DNA of 64,000 nucleotides from Guillardia theta CCMP2712 (taxonomy: Eukaryota; Cryptophyceae; Pyrenomonadales; Geminigeraceae), in the NCBI RefSeq assembly GCF_000315625.1, contig NW_005434664.1, positions 208,846 to 272,845 of the forward strand, written 5' to 3'. Shown one piece after another: positions 10,701 to 21,930 of this stretch; position 1 is the stretch's first letter; the number at the start of each line of letters is the position of its first letter. Both the position numbers and the translations under genes were made by a program. Under the pieces are notes generated by a model. That model did no database searches. It saw nothing but the letters and a program-made list of their open reading frames with translations, and was not told the origin of the DNA.

Positions 10701-11484
10701 TGCTGATGGTGTGTTCTAGGTGAAGCTTCACACGATCGGCTGCCTCATGGAGGCCTGTCTTCTTGTTTGTCTCAAGACTGTTCACGCCAAGTGCTTCCCC
10801 TTGTATCCCTTCCCGCTCACGTCCCCAGTATCAACCTCCCTACACCTCAGGCACTGCCGTCTCGGCCTTATACCTTTGCGGGGAAGTACGAGGTCATTAT
10901 TGGTACCACCTCACCGCTTCCTTTATATGTCAGTCGCCAAGAGTCACTCACTACTGTTGCGCCGCTAAAAAAAAGTCTCCAAGGCGGGCTGAGTCCTCAA
11001 GTCTTTGCGGCTCAGTGCCTCGGAGTACCAGGCCCGACCGTCACCGGGCCAGGCGGACAACTCAAGCAAGTTGGCAACCTGACTTACCAAACAGTCACTG
11101 AGTGTCGGAGGCTTTATTTGAGAAAGTTGAAGCACACTGTAGTTCCTCCTCTACTCTCCTGCACGGTCCTCGTACTGATTTTTAACTTGAAACTTTGCGT
11201 GAAAAGTTTAGAATAGTTGGAAGGCTAGCAACCTTAGCCTGAGGCGTCACGAGTCTCATCTGAGTATGGTCTATTCGATCTGTTTCTATTCTGCTCTCCC
11301 CGCCTCTCTCTCCCCGCCTTCAAGGCTTTTGACTCAGAGCCTGACAAGTCCTGGCATACACAGCATACGAGTCAAGCCATTCAGGGCTTAGTTTCTGTTC
11401 CCTGCTTGGAAGACTCCAACAGAGGCCCTAAACATGATGAAACGTGCGTAGTGCGACTCGGAGGTCAACTTGCCTTTACCGTCA
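10701..11484. other. Spacer between the two b561 genes, with GC-rich dispersed element
   Basis: It holds the upstream region of copy 1 and a GC-rich block (about 10980-11110, CCGACCGTCACCGGGCC-like). It also holds the motif TGATTTTTAACTTGAAACTT (from 11177), which is shared with other intergenic places in the window. A 149-codon frame here (10767-11216) has no recognisable domain and is not called. Confidence 0.5.
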
Positions 11485-12273
11485 TCACAGGGTCGGCCAT
11501 GTCGAACAGCTGCCAGTGCTCCATGTTTCGCTCGAATCCTGCTTGCCCTTCGCGGGCTGAGTCTTGCTGAAGAAGAGTGCATACAGGGTCGTCAGCCCAT
11601 AGATCGATATCACCAGGCTTGCACCGCATGCGAGGAGGGACGGAGAAGAGTAGATCCCGTACCCGAAGCCCGCGAGGTCGCTTGACTGCATGTCTTGGAA
11701 CCCCATGCAGCACGTGGCGATGAGCAGCACGTACAGGGCCTGCCCGAAGAAGCGATGGTGCTTCTTCGCCGCCTCACGCTGCTCGGGACCCCTCCATGGG
11801 TACAAGCTTGACGCCACGCCCCCCGCCAGCTGCCCGCCCCATAGCAACAGGCACAGCACTCCCATCCATGAGTGCGCGCTGTACATGGTGCTGAACGGAA
11901 ACGTGCCATCAAGCCCAGCCTGGCCCGTAGACTCGAGGCAGCCGGTCATCGGGCAAGTCGGCGTTCCGTTGCCCTGACCCGACAAGCTCTTGTACTGGAT
12001 GATGGCGACCAGCCCCAGGAGCGCGCAGATGATGCCGAGCAGGTGGAACGCCACGTGCCCCATCCACAGGTCCATCCTGCTCCAGAGCGGGAAGCTCTTG
12101 ATCAGGATACCCTCCGAGGTGGCGATGAGGAAGAGAGTCATGCCCAGGGCATGCCAGCCGAACAGCGCCGCGCTGCTCGTGCCGAAGCCTCCCTCTGCGA
12201 GGATGACCCACGCGATCACTATCCCCAGCAGCGCGAGGGCGCAAACTCTTGGGAGCAGCCAGACAAGGAGCAT
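11485..12273 (-). CDS. Cytochrome b561-type transmembrane ferrireductase, copy 2
   Basis: 262 aa. The membrane domain from the start ATG to LYALFFS is almost base-for-base identical to copy 1, with only a few substitutions in about 690 bp. Identity stops abruptly immediately upstream of the ATG and just after FFS. The tail then differs and ends early. A different frame just downstream encodes QLFDMADPVMT, which clearly matches QVFDMDSVM of copy 1. Copy 2 therefore seems to have a frameshifted or differently spliced tail. The haem histidines are all intact, so the enzyme core is probably functional. Confidence 0.8.
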   Translation of the reverse strand: MLLVWLLPRVCALALLGIVIAWVILAEGGFGTSSAALFGWHALGMTLFLIATSEGILIKSFPLWSRMDLWMGHVAFHLLGIICALLGLVAIIQYKSLSGQGNGTPTCPMTGCLESTGQAGLDGTFPFSTMYSAHSWMGVLCLLLWGGQLAGGVASSLYPWRGPEQREAAKKHHRFFGQALYVLLIATCCMGFQDMQSSDLAGFGYGIYSSPSLLACGASLVISIYGLTTLYALFFSKTQPAKGKQDSSETWSTGSCSTWPTL

Positions 12274-12911
12274 TGCTGGTGAAGATGACTGGGGAGGATG
12301 TCACGCTACCGGCTGCGCAGGAAGCTTGAGAGCAGTCTCAGACATCACCGTCGAAGCCTTACACCAGTCGTACCCCACTGACACAAGTCTGTTCTAGGTT
12401 GACCACTTACAAGTTTGGCTGCCTGCCTTCATCCTGCATGGGTGGGAGGGGGGAGACACTTGCGTGAGCTTCTTGTTCACGTCCCCGATACTCTCGCGAT
12501 CCTCCCCGCACTTCCACATTTTTCTCTATTTGTATGATACGAAGGCTCTGCTGACTTACTAGATCTTGAGCTGCATGGCCGAGGCGAGCTCACATATATA
12601 CGCACACTGGCAAGCTTCACTCAAAGTTAAGTTAAAAATCAGTCGGACCGGGGACTGAAACATGCCGGGCCCGGTGACTCTACTAGCGGATGGCATGATT
12701 GCCGGAAACCATAAAAAGAGTAGGGAAGCGGCAGCAAGTGGAATCGAACTCGCGTGAGCAGACCTTTCACGAGATTCCGATAACTCAAAAAGGTAGGGGT
12801 GATATACACCTTGACCAGCCGCCGAGTTAACAAGTATCACAAAAATGAAATATATATACACCTCCTCCCCAGTCCTCGTATTGAGAGCGCTTGGTTTAGT
12901 GCAGTAGCTCC
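12274..12911. other. Intergenic; dispersed element and tRNA-like remnant
   Basis: Between 12618 and 12690 is the reverse complement of the TTTTTAACTTAACTTTGAGT motif joined to a GC-rich CCGGGCCCGGTGAC block. At about 12725-12840 (minus strand) there is a D-arm/T-arm-like segment that does not fold into a proper tRNA. The aprataxin promoter should lie at the right end. Confidence 0.45.
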
Positions 12912-14673
12912 ATGGAGGGCAAGGTATTCTTCCTGTCCCCGACATGCGGCGCTCTCAGGATGATGATGATCAAGTCGATGATCGAGAAATCTGGAGGGCT
13001 AGTGGAGAAGAGAGAGGGGGCACGCGCTGACTACTTTGTGTTCGACAAAACTGTCGCAGCGTGCAGGAAGAAGGTAGGCGGCGGTCGGATGCTGATGTCA
13101 CTCCGTGACAGCTGGGCAGGTGGAAGACTTGAGGCGCTCCTTCCAGAGGTTCGAGGGTGCAAAGCCCGTTCACGTGCAATGGCTCGAGCAGACATTGAGG
13201 TATCGCGGCAAAGGAACGGCTTCTTACCCTGTATGATGATGCTGAAACAAGGAACAACACTTGGCAAGACCCCCCCGTAGTCCCTCTGCCGAGGTTGTAT
13301 GGAGACTCTCCTGCCCTTTGTGTGACACTGCCCTCCCGGAAAGTTCTGAGGAGGAGAGAGAAAGAGATGCGGAGGAGGGCAGAGAAAGGGAATCGCTAGA
13401 GGTGAGAGAGGAAGGGGGTAACGAAGTGCTCAATTGTTCTTCATGCTAACAGCCACGGAACTTGGCAGGCAGTGCCGAAGAAGAGGCGAATGACGGAGGA
13501 TTTGGACAAAGAACAAGTTGAAGACGACAACCAGACTGTCTGCCATGCATCTTCCATGTCATGACACCTCACTGTTGAACAGCGAATCCTTGCGGAAGAG
13601 TCGAGATTCACGCCGTATGCTCCAAACGAGCGGCGAGGCCGACCTGTCCTCTCAGGACATTTCGAGCATGTGAGGAGCATGATGCAAATGCTCCATGTCT
13701 ACTGATGAGCATTCATGCAGGCGCTGTTGGACATTCTCGACAACCTTGGAAAGCATCGGTCATCTGTACTGCTGGAGGACAAGTGAACATTTCTCTTTCA
13801 ATCCATCTAATTTGTCCAATTAAGTTTGTTGCTGCACTGCAGACGCTGTGTTGTTATCTATGATGGCTTCCCCAAGGCAAGGTGCGCAGGAAATTGTGCA
13901 TCACCGATCGTCTGATCGTTCCAAGATATCACTCATTGGTCCTGCCCAAAGAGAAAATCATGTCCATACATGACCTCAAGAGGAGCAATCTCGAAGTTTT
14001 GAGGTTGAAGCTTTCAAAACAACTGTTCTCAGTGTCAAACTTGAACGTGTAGACATATGCATGAGATAGCCGTCAAGCTAACAAAACATCTTCGACAAGG
14101 TGTTTTGGCACAACTGACACACCTACACTGAATCGATTGTAACAGATTCAGGTTGCGAGGAGCTCTCTTTCAGAATAGGATACCATTCTGTAAGTTCTTG
14201 CACCGGTTGCCTTGCAAAACACGTTTCTCTTGACTTCGAACGCGTCATGACGAGGTAGATCCCGTCTCTGAAGCTCCTTCACCTGCACGTCATATCCACA
14301 GACTTTGACTCCCCATGCTTGAAGAACAAGAAGCATTGGAACTCGTTTCAGGTCTCTCAGCCTTGCAAGTGTCTCTCTCTTGACGGTCAATATCAGCCGC
14401 CATTCTTCATCGACAGCGGGATGCTCATGGAGGATCTTGAAAGGAACGGCAAGATCTCGATCAATAAGGAACAAGCGCTGTAAGTGACAGATGCCTGATC
14501 GCTTCGTCCTTGACAACTTGGCAGTCAATGGCTCAAGGACGACATGATATCACATCGCACAGAAGAAGTGCGTCGATCGTTGAACGCTTCACTTCTTCGT
14601 GCTGACGTTGACTCAGAAAATGAAGAATATTCCAGCATTGAAAGACCATCTTGCAAGGCATAATGTGAGTTGA
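12912..14673 (+). CDS. APTX: Aprataxin-like DNA 5'-AMP hydrolase with N-terminal BRCT domain
   Basis: Predicted exons begin 12912-13073, 13120-13199, 13269-13401 and about 13469-13530, followed by several short ones to the TGA at 14671-14673. Residues about 1-85 form a BRCT-like fold ([20 protein letters not shown] ... [14 protein letters not shown]). A linker has an NLS-like VPKKRR. The HIT domain follows: [47 protein letters not shown] and NKKHWNSF. These match aprataxin, which removes AMP from abortive DNA ligation ends. The triad is LHLH, as in plant and yeast forms, with the catalytic middle His kept. The C-terminal finger ([12 protein letters not shown]) keeps its His side, but I see no CxxC partner. 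The usual animal N-terminal domain is FHA, so BRCT is unusual. Confidence 0.8.
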
Positions 14674-14947
14674 TATCAGTTGCCCTGTGTGAGTTTTTCA
14701 TTACATCAGGTGCAAGAAACCAGTATGTACAGGTAAAGTCTACTAATCAACAAATCCAACAGTCAACAACTCAAAATTGTTTGTCCCGCGCCAACAGCAG
14801 GATAGACCTTGAACATATCAAAACAATAAACAAACAACAAGCATCATTCAATGTCAATGTTGCTTCTGAAGTCGTAGTTGTTTTCAGGGGTTTCAGGGGG
14901 GGTCCATGGCGAGTTGATATCCTCCTGACAACATTTCAGTCAGTGTG

Positions 14948-16116
14948 TCAGAATCGCTCAAACACGCATGAAACCTCGTCGATTGAAAACTCTTTTTTCT
15001 TTGCTTTCCTTGACGTAAAGCTGTTTTGCGATCTCTTGTTGGACGCAATCAAACTCGCTTGCTTGATCTCTTTCTCCAGGTCTATTGAGTCTCGAGCAAT
15101 GAGTTCGATCTCCGATCGATGGTACTTGGGGTACAACCCCTCTTCCTCCTCCTTCTCCTCCACTACATCCGACAGGAAGGATTCCTCAAAAGCATCGTCT
15201 GCCCCATCCAGATGGCTCCTTTCCAATTTAACAGCACAATCCTTCAATGGATTGAACTTATTCTCTTCGTCAAAGCACCTCCCGCTGATTTCTTGCAACA
15301 TGCTTGCCCCGGCATTGCGGCAGCTTAGGTTTTGACTGGTCCGCCCGTTCCACAAGGCGGGATATCCTGAGTATTTCTCTGCATGAGGAGCAGGTAAGAG
15401 GTCATGGCAGCTGGCAAGAGCACAAGGAGCAGGCAGCTGACCTGTTGTGGAGGAGAAAACATCAAAATTGCCTCCTTCCAGATCAAACTTTGTCCTCAGA
15501 GGGCTAGCATGTTGGAATAAAATCTGTTTGTGGTCCATGTTGCACATCGCTGGACGGAGACGAGGCCGGGGAGAGTCTGCAAACTGGTTCGAAGCGTTCT
15601 TCAGAGGCTCCATTTTGAGGATCCTTGAGATAGATGATTGTCTGATCGGAAACTTGGGAAATAGTTCTTTCGACGTATCGCGAATGATGAAGGTATCTTG
15701 TTCTTCGCCCTTGACCTCTTGAGACGAGACGTTCCCTTCCTTGTTATCGTTCGACATGTTCTCATTTCTCTTGGTCACAACCAGGCTTGATCTGGGAATA
15801 GCCAACAAGTACGTCCGTTCCGCACTTTCTTGCTTCCCAAGAGTCCCTGCCACCTGAGTGAATGTTCAGGTTCTGCAGTACGAACCCCTCCTCGACTTCC
15901 ATCAACTCCTGTCGACTCACCACAACTCTGCTGTTGCGCAAGTACCTCCAGCTGCTCCTGCCACCGATTCCTGGCCGATATTGGTTGTAGTAGTCGGCAA
16001 GGTAACTCTCAGCCTCGGCAAGTCGTTGAGCAGATCGTCCTGCTCAGTAAGAGTTACAGAAGCCGAACACATCCAGCACTAAGAAACTTCTTCAGTCGCT
16101 TCCGAGAGCCCTCCAT
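14948..16116 (-). CDS. Hypothetical protein, acidic C-terminal half
   Basis: The main exon (14948 to about 15800) encodes an acidic, Ser-rich protein. A charged helix (EEKEEEEGLYPKYHRSEIEL) is followed by a basic KAKKKEF and the ending SCVFERF. An upstream frame looks like coding sequence (AEAESYLADYYNQYRPGIGG). It can be reached from an ATG at 16116 (MEGSRKRLKKFL) through an intron of about 40 nt. The junction between the upstream exon and the main exon near 15780-15850 is not settled, and a start at 15853 is an alternative. No family is recognised. The gene converges on aprataxin across about 270 bp of AT-rich spacer with nothing else visible. Confidence 0.5.
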
Positions 16117-16961
16117 TCCCCACTTTCTACCGACTCTCCCACCCTCATTCTGTCTCAACCTCTTCTCCCAGTGCCTTTTCCAGCACACGTCACATTCCCC
16201 CTCGGACTAATCGGCGACTGTTCTCATGCTTGTTCTGAGCTCTGCTCTCCCTCCCCCTCCCCCTCCCCCTCCCCCTCCCTCTTCTCATCACACATTCCCC
16301 TCCTCTTCCCCCCTCCTCACCATGGCCGCGGCTGATCATCGGCTGATCCATCAGTGGCCGCATGGAGCTAAGCGAGCATTTTGTGCCTGGAATTGCCGGG
16401 GGTGGAAATACGGGCTGGGGGGTGGGGCAGGGTGGGATGGTTTCAGAGTAGGGGTAGTTCCTAGACTAATTGGACCCGTAGGAATGATACCTGTCACTGT
16501 AGGTAAGGGGTGGGGGTGATCTGATTGGCACCGAGCCTCGGAGGGGGTAGTTGATGCCCTACTTGAGGTCACCTACCCCTTTCTAGGCCAGCAACTTCTA
16601 GTACATTTGGGGGGTACCAGTACCCCCTCAAGCTAGAGGTACTCATCAATCGAAAGGTGCACGACACGGGGTCCTGGACCACCCCAATGACACCCAGTGA
16701 TTTGTACTTCTAACGTAGGTGGGTAGTCTTGTGGGTTCACTCATACACAGGGGTGGTAGGTTTCAAGGCCTTTGACCTTTTTGTTTCTCGATTTGACAAG
16801 ATCGGCGAAATGAGCCGCGAGTCGCGGCGTGCGGGCTGAAGAGCGTGTGGAGGAGGAGGAGAGTCGAAGAGAACCAGCAGAGAGGTCAGCTGGTTGTGAT
16901 GATGGAGGAGGAGGGGACTTTGTCGCTGGCGACGATTGAAGAGTAAGAATTGCAGCGGGGA
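16117..16961. other. Intergenic, C-rich tract and GGGGTA motifs
   Basis: CCCTCC repeats (16246-16282) are followed by a stretch with many GGGGTAG / CTACCCC motifs (16440-16740), ending just before the next start codon. The 5'-UTR of the minus-strand gene may extend into the left end. Confidence 0.5.
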
Positions 16962-19900
16962 ATGAGCAGGACGAAATCGTCGAGCTCTTCGGATCGCCGA
17001 ATGCATCCAGATCAAGAGCATGGGAGGGAGGTGAAGGTGGAGGGAGCAGGAGTGGGGCTGAGCGGTCAACCCAACCAGGAGAGGGGAGGGAGGAGATTGA
17101 ATGACGGCAATTATGAAGCACTGATGGAGGATAACTCTGAGATAAGCGAAGACGAGAAACAGCAGTTGATCAAGATGCGAAAGGCGCTGGAGCACGAAAT
17201 GGAAGAAATGCAGAAGATATATCAGGAATTCTCTGGTCATGCCGCTTCTCTTCTCTTCATCTTTTGTAGATGTCACTTTTTCGATTTTGTTTCAAACCCC
17301 TCGTTCTTCGTTTGTTGAGTGCTGACGTTGAATCACAGGCAAGTATGGGATCTCCGCCGGAGAAATACAAAGAGACGAGAATGATCTAAGAATGCAGGTG
17401 TTGACACCTTGCTCTGGATAGACTCAAGCTGTTCTTTGTGACCATGTCCAGATTCAAAGCATCGACGAGAGACTGAACGAGATTGATAAACAGCAGTCGA
17501 GCGAGTTCAGGTTGTCTTGACTTTGACTTCAAAGGAGGTTGACAGGTGCTGCAGGCAATTCGATTCCTTGACAGGATCAGATGCGAACTCAAGGTCAGCC
17601 CCACAGCACCCGGTGCCATTGGATTGAAATGATTCTGAGTATGACTGATGAATGTCTGCGCAGGAACCTCGGGGAAAGACAAGCAATGGAATCGAGAGGG
17701 AAGGAACAAAACCAGTTGAGAACGACGGACTTTCCTCAGATGGAAATGCCAGCAACTTCGTCGATCGATTGCAGTCTGGCGGAGCTGGGGTTTACCATGG
17801 CATGTCTACGCAAGATGACAGCTATTTCTCCGAGGTGTTTTTTAAGTCTCGCCCTTTGACAAGTTGACATTGACCGCTGGTGTGAAAGAGTGCCAGTCAG
17901 CTGGCGTCAGGTGATGGCCGACTTCGTCGATCCAACGGGGACGAGAGTTACAATGAAGAGGATGATGATGACATTTCATCGGAGGGATTGGAGGTGAGCT
18001 GTAGAGATGGGGTAAAGATGCTGACCTGGCTCAAAGGAGCTCAAAGAGTACCTGTGGATGGTAAAACCAGAGAAATTTCACAAGATTGCTGCTATGAATG
18101 GCATTGAGGTGCCCAACCTCTTTACTCTCATCTCCCACGTTCTTCTGCTACCCTCCCCCCACCTCTCCATCTAGTTGCTCTGCTGCGATTGGAATGATCT
18201 ATCTTGCAGGACGTCTCTGGGCGTTCAAGACACGATATGGTGGAGCATCTCATGGAGCTGTTCTTGAACTCGAACGATGGGTTGCAGGTGATGATACGAG
18301 AAATTTGAGATCCTCCTCCCGTTTCATCAAGTTTCACTCGCTTTCTCCCTGTGTCATGCTTTTCTCTCCTTTCTGTCAGCCACAACCTCACATTTTTCTC
18401 AGCTCCCGGACGAAAGCAGCGAAAGCGAGCAGGAGGACCTTTCGGAGGGGCTCAACACTCGAGGGAGGGCGACACTGCAGCTAGACACCATCGCCTCGAC
18501 CCCAGAGTCAGAGCGAGTGGAGGAAGGAGAACGTCGACGGGACTGGGCAGGGGAGACGAAGGAGGGACAGGATCGACAAGGCTGGGGGAAGGAGGACCTG
18601 GACGACTTTTCACGGACTCTGCGGAGGGAGCAGCTGAGGCGGAGTGACGACGAAGGGACCAGGGGCGAGGATGGAGGGGAGAGGCAGGCTGATGAGCCGA
18701 TCGTCGCACGCATCGACCATGGCAGTGCTCAATATGAGCATAATCACGAGGGACTGGGAGATGATGATGATGATGATGATGATCATCATCATCATCAGCA
18801 GCAGCAGCATCATCAGCAGCATCATCAGCATCATCAGCGACATCACGATTCTCTGTCTTCCGATCAAGGATCTCATGGTCATCTTCAACATCAAGACCAT
18901 GAGCAGCAGCAGGAGCATTATCATCATCATCATCATCATCATCACCATCATCATCCTCGTCATCCTCAGCAGCATCAGCAAGAGCCAGAGCCGAGAGAGC
19001 ACGAAGATTTCGGTGGAGTTGAAGTGAATCACCTTCATCCCCCTGCTCCCCATCTCCCACGGGGTAAAGACGTCGCCAGGACTTCATCAGCTAGCAGTCA
19101 GCAGCAGCGGGAGGAAGAAAACTTCCGACCTTCGTCGCGCTCGTCTCTCTCCTCTGGTTTCTCCCGTGGTCAAAGTGAGACTACCTCTGCTCCTCACCGC
19201 CAGCTTCCAGGACGCGCTCCTTCTGCTCACTCAGCCGCTTCCTCCCAGTCGAACTTTTCTGGCTCCACCAAAGTCTCTCAGATCAGAGCCATGTACGAGG
19301 ACATGTCCACCACCTCCTCTGCTGCACCGCAACATGCTCCTCTTCGTCATCATGCAGGAGGAGGAGGAGGAGGAGGAGGAGATCATACTATCCTGGTCAG
19401 CCATCAGTACAAGACACATGCCTCTTCCTCTCAACCTCCCAAGAACTTCGGCAAGACAGGAGCAGATGTTCTGAGCATGTTGCAAGGAGGAGGAGGAGGA
19501 GGAGGAGGAGGAGGAGGAGGAGGAGGAGGAGGAGGAGGTGAGGGTCACCTCCTCCTCCTCCTCCTGCTGCTGGTGGATGAGGAGGAGGAGGAGGAGGAGG
19601 TGGAGCGGAGGTGGTGGTGGTGGTGGTGTTGTCGTTGGTGGTGGTGGTGGTGGTGGTGGTGGTGGAGGAGGAGTAGTAGGAGGAGGAGGAGGCGGCAGCA
19701 GCAGCAGCAGCAGCTGGTCGTCGTTGCTGATGAGGAGCAGTAGTAGTAGTAGNNNNNNNNNNNNNNNNNNNNNNNNNNNNNNNNNNNNNNNNNNNNNNNN
19801 NNNNNNNNNNNNNNNNNNNNNNNNNNNNNNNNNNNNNNNNNNNNNNNNNNNNAGGAGGAGGAGGAAGACAGGAGAAGTTGCGTCAGGTGTGTGAATGGCT

Positions 19901-21930
19901 CCTCTCGTTTAAGCTGATGCGCTTGTACAGGACAAGTCAGCCATTCCTCAAGGTCCTCTTGTGACAAAACGATCTTCCTCCTCCTCCTCCTTCCCTCCTA
20001 CCTTTCACTGCTTCCCGTCTCCCTCTTCCCTGCCTCCTCCTGCTTCCCTCCTCCCTCCCTCTCCCCTGCCTCCTCCCTCCTCGCCTTCCATCGTCCATCT
20101 GTTATCATGTCCATTCTTCCTCCTCTCACACGAGCTTACAGATCAGCACGACGGCGAGCGGCGATGGGAACAGTTGGGAAGGGATGACGCGGATGTTGAG
20201 CAGAGGAGGAGCAACGCGGTCGACGGCTTGTCAACTGTCGAGTTTGCGCGCGAAATTGACAAGCTGTCAACTGCCAGCAGCAGCGCTCAGCAGGGTCAAA
20301 CTGCCCAGCTGGACTCGAAAGGGATGCTGTCTTCCATGCTGTCTGAGTACGACCACGACATCGAGGAAATCCTCCACCTCTACCTCAAGGATCCTCCGAG
20401 AAAGTCAGGAGGAGGATCAGTGGGGGGAGGAGGAAGAGGGGGAGGAGGGGGAGGAGGAGGAGGAGGAGGTGGTGGTGGTGGTGGAGGAGGAGCAGGAGGT
20501 GGAGGAGAATCGCCTCGACGCGAGACGGCAACGACACTGGGAGCAGGAGGGATCTCCGTGCCAGAGAAGATGCGCTCTCCGAGGAGGCAGAATACGCTGC
20601 GCGATCGCAACTCGTGGGAGGAGAAGGTGGAGCAGCTGATGTCTACAGTCGAGGGCCTCTCCGCCCAGACAGCCCGCCAGCTCCTTTCACACACGGAGGG
20701 GTCTCTGCGGCAGAGCATCCTGATAGCCCAAGACGCCATGGCGAACGTGGCGCACGAGGAGAGCACGGCCTTCTCCTCGTCCTGCTTCTCCTCAATCTCC
20801 CGCCCCTCGGAGTTCGCGCTCATGTCCACCAGCTCCAGGGGGCAGCTGGGCGATGACGTCATCAGCATGTCCCTGCTCCTCCAGCTCTCAGACATCTCCG
20901 ACATGGCAGCGTTCTGCCGGGAGGTCAGAGCCGAGCTGAGCGCTGCGTGCCAGGTGGAGAAGTCAGACGTCCTGCTGAAGAACGTCAGGGCTGGCAGCGT
21001 CATCGTCGACTTCTACGTGCAAGGTCATGAGCAGGAGGACATGGTTCAGGTAGAGTCCTGCTGCTGCACCTTCTGCCCTGCACCCTCCCTCCCTCCATCT
21101 CTCTTGTGCCCTCTTCTTGCCCTTGTCCTCGACCTCCTCGTCCTCGTCCCAATCCTGTTCTTCGCCTCCTTCTCATCTCCTCCTCCCCTCCTCCTCCTTC
21201 TCTCTGCATTCACCTTCAACCTTCTCTTCATCATGAGATGATCCATACATCTTTCTCTCATCTCTCGCTCACGTCTCCTCTGCGACACCTCTGACTGATC
21301 GCTCTCCTCTCTCTTCACTTCTCCATCTCCCTTCTCTCCTCTCTTCCAACCTTCTCCTTCCAGCTGTTGAACGAGCAGCTCCAACATCCCAACAGTCGGC
21401 TCCGTCAGGGAAGGCACACTCGTCATGCTCTCAACTTCTTCCTCCTCGCACATGCCGCAAAGCCGCTGGCCAGCATGATGCAGACCGTCTCCCTCCCTCC
21501 TCCTCACCTGCTGGACCCGGACACACTCCTTCCTCTCCATCGCTGGACGGACGGGGTGAGTCCGAGGGCGACAAACCTGTGGGGCACTAGCAAGACGCAG
21601 GTCTACGAGGAGGGGAGGAGGCGGCGAGAGGAAGAGGAAGAGGAGAGGGAGAGTGACCTTGGGAGCTTGCCGGACTCTAGCGATGACGGGAGAGGAGCGT
21701 GGGATAGGAGGGGGACAACAACCTCGGGTATGAGGATCAGGACAGCCCGTGGAGTCGCCGACATGAAGGGAGGAGGGGGAGGGAGGAGGAGGGGGGAGGA
21801 GAGAGGGAGCCAGCGTTGGAGCGGGATGCTGCGCTACCGGACAGACGAGCACGTGATCATGCCGGGGTATCGGGCGAGCACAGGAGGCGTGAATGAGGTG
21901 AGAAACGTGATGAAATGTTCAGCTGGATGA
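16962..21930 (+). CDS. Large low-complexity protein with His, Asp and Gly homopolymers (multi-exon, contains assembly gap)
   Basis: The first exon starts at ATG 16962 and contains a Ser-rich head and a coiled coil (KMRKALEHEMEEMQKIYQEF). Short exons follow (e.g. about 17340-17396, 17453-17515, 18000-18113, 18211-18290). A very long exon begins near 18401; it holds poly-Asp, about 130 residues rich in His/Gln, and poly-Gly runs up to the N gap. After the gap, exons from about 20130 contain another poly-Gly tract. They continue into a better-ordered region (SDISDMAAFCREVRAELSAA ... VRAGSVIVDFYV) of a type common in large protist proteins, then about 180 mostly Arg/Glu-rich residues to 21930. 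The coding frame is confident in segments, but the total structure is not. No function is assigned. Confidence 0.55.
19486..19752. repeat. GGA/GGT/AGT trinucleotide arrays
   Basis: A run of pure GGA (about 19486-19536), then CTC, GGT and AGC/AGT runs, stops at the assembly gap. The arrays sit inside or next to the poly-Gly coding exon and probably broke the assembly. Confidence 0.9.
19753..19852. other. Assembly gap, 100 N
   Basis: Exactly 100 undetermined bases flanked by trinucleotide arrays. The size is probably a placeholder. Confidence 0.99.

Noticed and set aside
12720-12845. tRNA-like segment on the minus strand (GGTCAAGG D-loop-like and GAGTTCGATTCCA T-loop-like)
   Set aside because: The T-loop would be 10 nt with a G-T pair in its stem, and no anticodon stem or acceptor stem of proper length can be drawn. 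At best it is a tRNA-derived remnant.
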